Assembly: GCA_903952885.1 (NCBI GenBank)
Contig: CAJBHE010000094.1
Span: 1-33,699, forward strand
DNA length: 33,699 nt
Reading direction: 5' to 3'
Origin: an uncultured Burkholderiales bacterium
GTDB lineage: Bacteria; Pseudomonadota; Gammaproteobacteria; Burkholderiales; Burkholderiaceae_C
The notes under the pieces are model-generated. The model did not search any database. It was given only the letters and a program-made list of their open reading frames with translations, and was not told where the DNA came from. Position numbers and translations under genes: made by a program. Positions 7,974-15,006 of this stretch are shown piece after piece. Position 1 is the first letter of the stretch. The number at the start of each line of letters is the position of its first letter.

Positions 7974-8860
7974 GCGTAATGCACCTTTTTATCCATATGT
8001 GTGGCTTGCCAAGCAGATAAGCCCACGATGACCACTAAAAAAGTCAGCGTCAAAACGGCGGCATATCCCATCTTTGAATACGTGAATGCTTCTAAATAAA
8101 TGTCGTACAACAAGACTTCTGATTGATTACGCCCTTGCGTGAGAACGGCCACGGTGTCAAATACCTTAAAGGCTGTGATCATGCTTGTGACAGATACAAA
8201 CAAGGTGGTCGGTCCCAACATGGGCCAAGTAACTGTGAAAAACTTGTCCAGGGGTTGTGTGACACCATCAATTGAGGCGGCCTCATACAACTCCTTTGGT
8301 ATGCTGGATAAGCCCGTCAAAAACAAAATCATATTGAAACCGAGCAGTTGCCATACCCCTATGACGGCCAGTGTCGGGATCATCAACATCGGATCGCCAA
8401 GAAAATTTTGCACAGGGAGGCCCACCCATTGAATGATCGTATTGATCGGGCCAAGCTTTGGATGCAATAAAAATTGCCACACCGTGGCCATCGCAATCAA
8501 CGTTGAGGTGACGGGTAAAAAATAAATCACTTCATAAAACGAACGGGTTTTGGTACGCGCATGGACCAACAAGGCTATCAATAATCCTCCCAGCACGCTA
8601 ATGGGCACGACGCACAGCACATACAGCAAGGTGTTGTGTATGGAGCGCTGAAATACCAAATCATCCAACAGATGCTTGAAGTTAGACAGGCCTATCCATT
8701 GGATATCGATCGCGCCCATTTCATAGTTTGTGAAAGTTAATATCAACAAACATAGCATCGGCATGGCATACAAACCGATGAGCAACAAAGAGCTAGGCAA
8801 AGACAGCATCAATCCTATTAAGGCCTGTCGGTTTGTCGAACTAAGGGTCACGTCACTCAT
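7970..8860 (-). CDS. UgpA-like ABC transporter permease (MalF-type)
   Basis: A 296-residue inner-membrane protein with about six transmembrane helices; the first spans residues 18-42. The EAA motif reads YEAASIDGVTQPLDKFFTV followed by TWPMLGPTT, a near-canonical version. It is the short form of the MalF/UgpA partner, lacking the large periplasmic loop of MalF, as is normal for UgpA. Both ends overlap neighbours by four bases (ATGA with the ATPase gene stop upstream and with the ugpE-like start downstream). The three membrane and ATPase genes are therefore read from one message. Confidence 0.88.
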   Translation of the reverse strand: MSDVTLSSTNRQALIGLMLSLPSSLLLIGLYAMPMLCLLILTFTNYEMGAIDIQWIGLSNFKHLLDDLVFQRSIHNTLLYVLCVVPISVLGGLLIALLVHARTKTRSFYEVIYFLPVTSTLIAMATVWQFLLHPKLGPINTIIQWVGLPVQNFLGDPMLMIPTLAVIGVWQLLGFNMILFLTGLSSIPKELYEAASIDGVTQPLDKFFTVTWPMLGPTTLFVSVTSMITAFKVFDTVAVLTQGRNQSEVLLYDIYLEAFTYSKMGYAAVLTLTFLVVIVGLSAWQATHMDKKVHYA

Positions 8861-10005
8861 GACAAACTCACTCGCTGGCCATTAGCGTTGAAAACCAAGG
8901 CGTTGTGCATCGCAAAACCGACCGTCACTTCTTGTCCAGATGCATAGTTGAGCGCCGTGCCATCGCTCGCGAGTCGACACACAGAGAGCGCATTTTCAAA
9001 TCCATTCACAACAAGATATATCAACACTTCGGAGCCATGGTGCTCCAATCTCTCTATGCGCGCCCGTGTTTGAACATCACATGCATTCAGTTGCTGACCA
9101 TCTAGGATCAGGTGCTCGGGGCGCAAGGCAAGCCTTACTTCGCCCGCATCGAGCCCTAAGCCTTCAAGCTTGATCTGTCCAAATGAAAAAGATCCGTTCG
9201 ATGCACGAGTCAATGGAAACGCATTGATCTGGGGCGTGCCTATGAATTGCGCGACCTGCAAAGAATTGGGTGTTTTGTAAAGCTCTGTAGGTGTACCTAT
9301 TTGCAATATTTCACCATCCACCATCACCGCGATTCGATCGGACATGGTCATCGCTTCTGACTGATCGTGCGTCACATAAACAAAAGTGATGCCTAGGCGC
9401 TGATGTAACTCCACCAACTCGTTTCGCAAATGAACCCTGAGCTTGGCATCTAAATTAGACAAAGGCTCGTCCATCAAAAATACGGCTGGTTGTCGAATCA
9501 TGGCGCGGGCCAAAGCCACACGCTGTCTTTGACCGCCCGATAACTGAGCGGGCTTTCTTTGCAGCAAATTTTCAATTTGCAAACTTAGACAAAGCGCCTG
9601 AACTTCTTGCTGGATTGCCAGCTCAATGCGATGCGCACTAGGCATCCATTTTGTTAAATACGGCAACCGCTGCCACCAAGTTAGCCGAGACATTCTCAAT
9701 GGCGTGGCAATGTTGTCCAAAACGGTCATATGTGGATACAACGCATAGTTTTGAAAAACCATCGCCACATTGCGCTCTTTCGGCAACAAATCATCCACCA
9801 CAGAATCTCCGATGACCACTTGGCCTGCGTCTTGAAGCTCTAGGCCTGCAATGATTCGCAACAAGGTGGATTTGCCGCAACCCGATGCCCCCACCAATGA
9901 AATGAACTCGCCTGGGTGGATGTCAACAGACACATTTTTGAGGACTTGTGTTCGGTCAAAAGACTTGGTGATGGCACTGACTTTGACTGCGCGCGAATGA
10001 TTCAT
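8857..10005 (-). CDS. UgpC/MalK-like ABC transporter ATP-binding protein
   Basis: Encodes 382 residues from the ATG at 10005, chosen because the ABC domain begins at once (VKVSAITKSF); a TTG 15 codons upstream is open but adds non-family sequence. Motifs are Walker A GASGCGKST (39-47), Q-loop Gln85, signature LSGGQ (155-159), Walker B FLMDE (176-180) and the H-loop in VTHDQSEAMT. The C-terminal TOBE-like half contains LALRPEHL, typical of MalK/UgpC. The distance from Q-loop to signature is 70 residues, against about 52 in E. coli MalK as I recall it, because of an extra aromatic-rich stretch around residues 108-127. It is the first gene of the transporter unit, and its weak ribosome site (TAGGC) is the poorest in the operon. 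Confidence 0.9.
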   Translation of the reverse strand: MNHSRAVKVSAITKSFDRTQVLKNVSVDIHPGEFISLVGASGCGKSTLLRIIAGLELQDAGQVVIGDSVVDDLLPKERNVAMVFQNYALYPHMTVLDNIATPLRMSRLTWWQRLPYLTKWMPSAHRIELAIQQEVQALCLSLQIENLLQRKPAQLSGGQRQRVALARAMIRQPAVFLMDEPLSNLDAKLRVHLRNELVELHQRLGITFVYVTHDQSEAMTMSDRIAVMVDGEILQIGTPTELYKTPNSLQVAQFIGTPQINAFPLTRASNGSFSFGQIKLEGLGLDAGEVRLALRPEHLILDGQQLNACDVQTRARIERLEHHGSEVLIYLVVNGFENALSVCRLASDGTALNYASGQEVTVGFAMHNALVFNANGQRVSLS

Positions 10006-10129
10006 GCCTATTTTGTAGCGCTTCAAAATTAAGCTTTGATGAATCTTCAAGCTTTCTCTTGTGAGCGGGTGTCATTTACCTACTAGGCTATGATTTACTG
10101 TATACATTGATATTCAATTATTCGCATAC
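10006..10129. promoter_or_regulatory. AT-rich divergent promoter region between the transporter operon and panD
   Basis: This 124-base gap separates the ATPase start (minus) from panD (plus) and must hold the promoters for both directions. It is AT-rich next to panD. A TATGAT at 10089-10094 would make a good plus-strand -10 box, but no convincing -35 box lies 16-18 bases upstream of it. No clear operator or hairpin was found. panD has no purine-rich ribosome site before its ATG. Confidence 0.4.
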
Positions 10130-10534
10130 ATGTTCCGCACCCTGCTTAAATCCAAAATTCACCGAGTTGTGACCACCCAATGCGAGCTCCATTACGAAGG
10201 CTCCTGCGCCATCGACGAAAACCTGCTGGACGCCGCCAACATTTGTGAGAACGAACAAGTCCATATCTGGAACATCAACAACGGCGAGCGCTTCATCACC
10301 TACGCCATCAAAGGCGAGCGTGGCTCGGGCATGATTTCGGTCAACGGCTCAGCCGCACGCCGCGCCAACGTGGGTGATTTGTTGATCATTGCTTCATTCG
10401 CACAAGTGCATGAAGACCAAGTGGCTACGCATGAGCCGCAACTGGTGTTTGTGGATGCACACAACCAGCAAGTGGGCTTGCGCCACCATGTGCCCACACA
10501 GGCGGCGCCTGGGCATGGGACGGATGAGTGTTAG
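10130..10534 (+). CDS. panD: Aspartate 1-decarboxylase precursor
   Basis: Encodes 134 residues. PanD decarboxylates aspartate to beta-alanine for pantothenate and coenzyme A synthesis. The precursor cleaves itself between Gly24 and Ser25 (HYEGSCAIDE) to form the pyruvoyl cofactor on Ser25. Other conserved residues are Lys9 (LLKSKIHR), Arg54 and Tyr58 (GERFITYAIKGERGSG) and the NGSAARRANVGDLLIIASF block. The protein ends with a short Gly/His-rich tail. The ATG at 10130 is the first Met and matches the family start (MFRTLLKSKIHR), although no Shine-Dalgarno sequence precedes it. Other pantothenate genes are not in the window, and the gene seems to stand alone. Confidence 0.97.
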   Translation: MFRTLLKSKIHRVVTTQCELHYEGSCAIDENLLDAANICENEQVHIWNINNGERFITYAIKGERGSGMISVNGSAARRANVGDLLIIASFAQVHEDQVATHEPQLVFVDAHNQQVGLRHHVPTQAAPGHGTDEC

Positions 10535-10637
10535 TGATACATCTAGCTCATTGGTTCTAGATCAAATTTTGTATTGAGAGAAGCAGCGACTCTCCCTAGC
10601 ATCCCAGTCAGAACTCAACCTTTGGACTGAGACTGAT

Positions 10638-10976
10638 ATGAACCAATTGAAAATAGGTACTGTTTTGGTCGCTTGTGTACTGACAAGCATGGCCTTTTTC
10701 ACCCAAGCAGGCGCAAAGGTTGCGTCGAGTCTGAGTCTTCAAACCACATTAGGGAATGACGAAGACACATTCACGTTCGTAGGCCAATGTCCCAACGGGG
10801 AGAGGTATCGCCTTGTGTCTTACCAAGTAAATACCGTTGACAGCAATCAATCTTTTTATGACTATGAAGGCCCCGTTGGCAAGGGCACGGTCCGAACGGG
10901 TGCATCGCCCAAAACGATGTCCGTTCGAGTTTGCCGAAAGCTTGCTGAAATCGTCAATCAGAATTATTGGGAATGA
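10638..10976 (+). CDS. Small exported protein of unknown function
   Basis: A 112-residue protein that I do not recognise. Residues 1-26 form a Sec-type signal peptide: a lysine near the N-terminus, a hydrophobic core (IGTVLVACVLTSMAFF) and a small-residue cleavage region (TQAGAKVAS). The mature part of about 86 residues has two cysteines, in FVGQCPNGERYR and VRVCRKLAE, that could form a disulfide in the periplasm, plus a central Tyr/Asp-rich stretch. A weak ribosome site (GGACTGAG) precedes the ATG. The next gene starts six bases after its stop, so the two are probably cotranscribed. Codon use is mixed, and it marks the left edge of the AT-richer patch. Confidence 0.6.
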   Translation: MNQLKIGTVLVACVLTSMAFFTQAGAKVASSLSLQTTLGNDEDTFTFVGQCPNGERYRLVSYQVNTVDSNQSFYDYEGPVGKGTVRTGASPKTMSVRVCRKLAEIVNQNYWE

Positions 10977-10982
10977 ACCCCT

Positions 10983-11348
10983 ATGGTTCACTTATCCATT
11001 GAGTGCAAATTTACCGATCAACCGACACGCAATAGGCTGGAACATCCACTTCTTGCTGTTTTGGAAAGTGTGCATGAAACAGGCTCTATCGGTAAGGCGG
11101 CCAAAAGCTTGGGGCGCTCTTATCGCTTTGTTTGGGGCGAGCTCAAATACTGGGAGTCTGAACTGAATGCTGATTTAATCATCTGGGGCCGAAACCACAC
11201 AGGTGCTGAACTGACACCACAAGCCGTTCAGTTTTTGTCAGATGTTTCGAAGACACATGTGGATTTAGAACGACATGTTGCACAGATCAAAAATCGGGTA
11301 GAAGAATGCGTTTCCGCTTTAAAAAGCGCATCCAATGCAACCCATTAA
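10983..11348 (+). CDS. Orphan ModE/LysR-like winged-helix DNA-binding protein
   Basis: A 121-residue protein. Residues 18-85 match the N-terminal winged helix of ModE and LysR-type regulators: HPLLAVLESVHETGSIGKAA, then KSLGRSYRFVWGELKYWE as recognition helix and turn, then a wing and LTPQAVQFL. In ModE the same order reads ISLLKHIALSGSISQGAK, SYKSAWDAIN and LTRYGQRL. After a helical tail the protein stops. It has no molybdate-binding (Mop/TOBE) domain and no periplasmic-binding-like effector domain, and the DNA after the stop shows no remnant of one. It could dimerise through the tail and act as a constitutive or partner-dependent regulator of the neighbouring genes. Target and signal are unknown. 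Confidence 0.7.
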   Translation: MVHLSIECKFTDQPTRNRLEHPLLAVLESVHETGSIGKAAKSLGRSYRFVWGELKYWESELNADLIIWGRNHTGAELTPQAVQFLSDVSKTHVDLERHVAQIKNRVEECVSALKSASNATH

Positions 11349-11365
11349 ACTTGACTGAGTTGTTT

Positions 11366-11382
11366 ATCATTACTTTAATGAT
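11366..11382. repeat. AT-rich inverted repeat upstream of the LuxR-type regulator
   Basis: A perfect inverted repeat with seven-base arms (ATCATTA/TAATGAT) around a three-base centre lies in the 113-base gap before the response-regulator gene. It is too AT-rich and lacks the T run expected of a terminator, so a regulator-binding site is more plausible. The same gap has a weaker repeat (ACAAC/GTTGT). No other gene or RNA was found in the gap. Confidence 0.35.
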
Positions 11383-11461
11383 GAGCTCTTTCAAAAGAAG
11401 CCATCCCTACAACCAAAGTTTAGTTGTCAAGAGGTAGGCTGGCCGCTAGCATCTTCATGAG

Positions 11462-12097
11462 ATGGATGTCCCTTACATAAATTCTCTATTGATCATTGAC
11501 GACCATCCGGTTTATCGCGATGCATTGAGCGAAAAACTTAAGTGCGATTTGATGCCAGAGGGTATTGAAGTTGCGGCAGCTGGCAATGCGCACGATGGCT
11601 TAGAACTGCTTGCAACGTCAAACCAAAATTGGGTGGTTTTATTAGATGTCACGATGCCAGGACTGAGCGGTCTCGCTGGCATCAAAGTTTTCAAATCATT
11701 AGCCAATGTCGCACATGTGGTGTCCATCTCAGGACTAGATGCGCAGGTGTGGGAACCTAAAGCAGTTTCCGCGGGTGCATGCATGTTTTTGTCTAAAAAC
11801 AGCACCTCAGAACTGATAGCTCGCAAACTCAAACCGTGGTTAGCGGATGATGCCGACCTTACGAAGCCAAAGCAGGCATCGGAACCAAATGAATTTCGTC
11901 TCACGCGAAGACAACGAGAAGTGTTAGATTTAATTGCGCAAGGACACCCCAACAAAATCATTGCAGACTATCTCGAAATCAGTGAACAAACCGTCAAGAT
12001 TCACATTAACCAAATATTCAAAGAGTTGCGCGTGTTCAATAGAACACAGGCCATGATCAAAGCGCAAAAGTACCACTTGCTTTCTCATAGCAATTGA
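11462..12097 (+). CDS. NarL/FixJ-family response regulator (REC plus LuxR-type HTH)
   Basis: Encodes 211 residues. The receiver domain occupies about residues 8-125: acidic pair Asp13-Asp14 (LLIIDDHPVYRD), phospho-acceptor Asp62 (VVLLDVTMPGLSG) and Lys112 (MFLSKNSTSE). A linker rich in Lys and Glu leads to the LuxR helix-turn-helix at residues 147-205 (LTRRQREVLDLIAQGHPNKI, then SEQTVKIHINQIFKEL), a DNA-binding transcription activator. The gene precedes the hybrid kinase by 21 bases and is almost certainly its partner. No Shine-Dalgarno sequence is evident at the ATG, but the receiver fold begins within a few residues, so the start is sound. AT-rich codons set it apart from flanking housekeeping genes. 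Confidence 0.9.
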   Translation: MDVPYINSLLIIDDHPVYRDALSEKLKCDLMPEGIEVAAAGNAHDGLELLATSNQNWVVLLDVTMPGLSGLAGIKVFKSLANVAHVVSISGLDAQVWEPKAVSAGACMFLSKNSTSELIARKLKPWLADDADLTKPKQASEPNEFRLTRRQREVLDLIAQGHPNKIIADYLEISEQTVKIHINQIFKELRVFNRTQAMIKAQKYHLLSHSN

Positions 12098-12112
12098 CAA
12101 TAATTAGTCAAT
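12093..12112. repeat. Inverted repeat across the regulator stop codon
   Basis: Six-base arms ATTGAC/GTCAAT flank an eight-base AT-only spacer in the short gap between the response regulator and the kinase, overlapping the regulator stop codon. It contains a consensus -35-like TTGACA on the plus strand, but the matching -10 would be poor (TTATGC). It may be an operator, a small hairpin that tunes the ratio of the two proteins, or chance. Confidence 0.3.
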
Positions 12113-12118
12113 ACGTTT

Positions 12119-13927
12119 ATGCCTAGCGAAAAAATTAATATCTCTTCATCTTCCAGTATTAAGAGTAATAATTCACAAGACTCAGAGGTAAATAGTTTTT
12201 ATCTGTTGCGTGAGAAACTGATACACATCATCAAGGCCGCTAGATCTGCGACGTTAGCCAATATTTTGGCGCCTTTACTGTGTATCCCTGCTTTTAAAGA
12301 TGAAGTCACCGCATTGAATTTAGGTGCTTGGCTGGCTTATATGGCTGTCAGTATCGTGGTTCGAACATGGATAATTTTCACGCTACCAATTACCCCTGAA
12401 AAAATTATTCATCCAAAGCGCGATTTAAATAAAGCATCCTTTGCGTTATCCATTGTAGGTTTCGGGTGGGGCTTGGGTTGGTTTTTGATGGCCGCAGATT
12501 TAACCATTGTGAACCGCATGATTTATATTTATATGATCACGGCTGCATTGATTGCGGGCATGTATGCATACAGCGTTCATAAGCCGACTTTTTACTTATT
12601 CACTTTGCCAATCATGATTCCAGCGCTATGCACATCGCTTTGGTTGACTGATATTTTTCCTTGGACCTTTGTAATTGGCCTGGCTACTGTTTTTATTGCT
12701 TTTCTTAGCATCGCAAGAAACTTTGCCAGCACTTTTGATCAATCTATCAGACTTAGATTCCGAAATGAATCTCTGTTTCAAGAACTTGCTGCTGAGCGCG
12801 ATCAATCCATTGCAGCCAATATTTCTAAATCAAAGTTTATTGCGGATGCAAGTCATGACCTGCGTCAACCATTGCAAGCTGTGAACGTCTATTTAGAAAT
12901 GATTCAGTTTGATAACTTGGCAACGGCCGAGAAGAAGATACTTTCGAAAATTAAAAATTGCATCACCATTCTAAACGTGATGTTTGACTCTTTACTAAAC
13001 ATTAGCAAGCTTGATGCGGATGTGACGCATGTAAAAAATAGTGTTTTCCAACTGAAGGATCTTGGCGATGCCATTTTGGAGCTAACTGAGTCCCCTGCTA
13101 CACGTAAAGGTTTAAAACTCGAACTTATTTGCCCAGATTTGACCGTCAAAGGTGACAAAATATTTTTACAGCAAATTGTGACTAATCTCGTCTCAAATGC
13201 TATTCAATACACAGAAAGTGGAACAGTTGAAATTCGATTTGAGATTGATCAAGATTGCTTAGTTTTTCATATCAGTGATACAGGGTGCGGGATCTATGAA
13301 GCCGAACAGGGGAAAATTTTCAATGAGTTCTTCCGATCTGACAGAACAAGAAAATTACACGACGGCCTTGGGCTCGGCTTAGCCATCGTCAAACGAATGT
13401 GTCATTTGATAGGTGCAGAAGTCAGCGTTGTTTCTAAATTAAATACGGGCTCTTGCTTCACAGTGAAAACCGTTTTTATCGCTTCTCTCAACGAACGACA
13501 GACGCCTCATTGCGAGCCCATTTTGTATTCAACAGATGTACAGGATATTTTTCAAGGCAAACACATTGCAGTGATTGAAGACAACGCCATCATTGTCGAA
13601 GCCTACAAACAGACACTTGCAAGCAAAGGGGCTTACGTTTACGTGTTGTCAGAATTTGAACTTGAGTTAGTCACCCAGCTTCAAAGCATTGACCACTTAG
13701 ACTGCATCATTTGCGATTACCGCTTACGACAAACGACAGGCGACTTACTCATCGAAAAAATCCGAGAAAACTTTAACAAAGCAATTCCCGCTATCATTGT
13801 GACGGCGGATACCTCACCGTCGCACATTCACTTTTTTGATCAAATTGATGTACAAGTTTTGCACAAACCAATTAGTTTTGAACAAGTTACCAAAACTATC
13901 GAGAAATTGCTTTCACAAAATGAATGA
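12119..13927 (+). CDS. Membrane-bound hybrid histidine kinase with C-terminal receiver
   Basis: Encodes 602 residues. After a Ser/Asn-rich cytoplasmic start, about six hydrophobic helices (residues 45-200) form an integral-membrane sensor with no large periplasmic loop. A helical linker leads to the HisKA domain with His246 in ASHDLRQPLQAV. The ATPase domain has its N-box (QIVTNLVSNAIQYTESG, 352-368), G1 (ISDTGCGI, 385-392) and G2 (GLGLGLAIV, 416-424). The C-terminal receiver (482-598) has Glu487-Asp488, phospho-acceptor Asp533 (IICDYRL) and the Lys in VLHKPIS. No HPt domain is present. The LRQP H-box is typical of kinases paired with LuxR-type regulators, here the preceding gene. No ribosome site is evident. 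The stop overlaps the next start by eight bases. Signal unknown. Confidence 0.92.
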   Translation: MPSEKINISSSSSIKSNNSQDSEVNSFYLLREKLIHIIKAARSATLANILAPLLCIPAFKDEVTALNLGAWLAYMAVSIVVRTWIIFTLPITPEKIIHPKRDLNKASFALSIVGFGWGLGWFLMAADLTIVNRMIYIYMITAALIAGMYAYSVHKPTFYLFTLPIMIPALCTSLWLTDIFPWTFVIGLATVFIAFLSIARNFASTFDQSIRLRFRNESLFQELAAERDQSIAANISKSKFIADASHDLRQPLQAVNVYLEMIQFDNLATAEKKILSKIKNCITILNVMFDSLLNISKLDADVTHVKNSVFQLKDLGDAILELTESPATRKGLKLELICPDLTVKGDKIFLQQIVTNLVSNAIQYTESGTVEIRFEIDQDCLVFHISDTGCGIYEAEQGKIFNEFFRSDRTRKLHDGLGLGLAIVKRMCHLIGAEVSVVSKLNTGSCFTVKTVFIASLNERQTPHCEPILYSTDVQDIFQGKHIAVIEDNAIIVEAYKQTLASKGAYVYVLSEFELELVTQLQSIDHLDCIICDYRLRQTTGDLLIEKIRENFNKAIPAIIVTADTSPSHIHFFDQIDVQVLHKPISFEQVTKTIEKLLSQNE

Positions 13928-14945
13928 CTTTAATAGTCAATCTCAAGTGAAAAAATTAAAAGCTCTTGTACTGATTTGTGTAATGTGCTTTGCAAAAGAG
14001 TCATTTTCAGCAGATGGGTTTAAAACTCATTTCGCAACGACTGGAACTTTAGGTGAGAATATTTTTACTCCAAACATCACGCCTGGTGGGTTTGTCGGTT
14101 TGGGATATAAAAAGGCTGTCGCTGAAGCGGTGACTGATTCTTCTGGCAATGAAATAAAAAAAGCCCCGAACGGCCTTCCGTTTTCTTATAAAAATACAGG
14201 AAGTATTCAATATATTCATGCGGGTTATACGGCTGCAGAAAATTATGCAGGAGGTTATCTAACTGGATTCACTGCAATTCCCTTCACTTCATTTGATAAA
14301 ACAGTCATGCTGGCTGGGACTTTAAGCCTCCCTAATAGCAGCGCAAATGTGAATGGGCTTGACGACCTAGAAATAGGTGGGACATGGGATTATAAAAAGT
14401 CAGCAGATACCAAATATTCAGTTGGGCTGGCATTGACCACCAAGACAGGCGGATATCAAATTGCAAACAACGGGTCCTCCATTGGGCAAGGCTATTACAC
14501 GCTAAAGCCTAGTTTCTTATCCATTACTCAAAACGGGGCTGTGTCATATGCATACAAGGCCACGCTTGGCGTGAATAGCAAGAACAATGACGCAAACTAT
14601 CGCAGTGGAAACATACTCTCGCTCGAGGCGGCTGTCGGTTACAAAACAAGCTTAGGTGCCTTGGGCCTCAAAGTGCACCAACTTCAACAGATTCAAAACG
14701 ACTCAGGTTCAGGCGTTCCTGCAACTGTTTTTAATATATATAATTTACCACTTAATGGTGTTACAGCACCCAACACGGATGGAAACAGAATTAAATATTC
14801 AACTGCGAGCGTCTTTTTCACGACCCCTGTGAATGCGATTGGCTCCATTTTTTATATCGGTTTCACATCAATGCGTAATGCGTTCAATGCAGCGGTTCCT
14901 AATGATGGATATTATGAAATCCGTTTGACAAAGGCATTTAATTAA
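13920..14945 (+). CDS. Exported, probably outer-membrane beta-barrel protein, possibly of the phenol-degradation MetA/SphA-like group
   Basis: Encodes 341 residues from the ATG at 13920, which overlaps the kinase stop by eight bases (ATGAATGA); a longer in-frame start inside the kinase gene is unlikely. A signal peptide (KKLKALVLICVMCFA, cleavage after FSA near residue 31) is followed by TPNITPGGFVGLGYKKA. The rest has alternating short hydrophobic and polar strands with many Gly, Asn, Ser and Tyr residues and no cytoplasmic-type domain, as in outer-membrane barrels such as the PF13557 group. The C-terminus (YYEIRLTKAFN) has a beta-strand look but ends in Asn rather than the usual Phe. Translational coupling to the kinase suggests it belongs to the sensory unit, perhaps as its ligand channel or output. 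Assignment to PF13557 is tentative. Confidence 0.6.
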   Translation: MNDFNSQSQVKKLKALVLICVMCFAKESFSADGFKTHFATTGTLGENIFTPNITPGGFVGLGYKKAVAEAVTDSSGNEIKKAPNGLPFSYKNTGSIQYIHAGYTAAENYAGGYLTGFTAIPFTSFDKTVMLAGTLSLPNSSANVNGLDDLEIGGTWDYKKSADTKYSVGLALTTKTGGYQIANNGSSIGQGYYTLKPSFLSITQNGAVSYAYKATLGVNSKNNDANYRSGNILSLEAAVGYKTSLGALGLKVHQLQQIQNDSGSGVPATVFNIYNLPLNGVTAPNTDGNRIKYSTASVFFTTPVNAIGSIFYIGFTSMRNAFNAAVPNDGYYEIRLTKAFN

Positions 14946-15006
14946 AAATGAATTGGGCTGAGGGCGCTTGATGGGTGGCGCATCCCAACCCAGCTAACAT
15001 TTCGCC

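Noticed and set aside
10089..10094. TATGAT as the panD promoter -10 box
   Set aside because: No plausible -35 box at 16-18 bases spacing, and the start of transcription cannot be placed from sequence alone.
10541..10562. Hairpin ATCTAG/CTAGAT after panD as a terminator
   Set aside because: Six mostly A-T pairs with a ten-base loop and only a weak T run; too weak to call a terminator.
13836..13919. Longer form of the exported protein starting inside the kinase gene
   Set aside because: It would hide the signal peptide behind 28 extra residues; the ATG at 13920 gives a normal export signal.
10638..14945. The AT-rich patch as a prophage or transposon
   Set aside because: No integrase, transposase, phage gene, terminal repeat or tRNA attachment site was seen at either edge.
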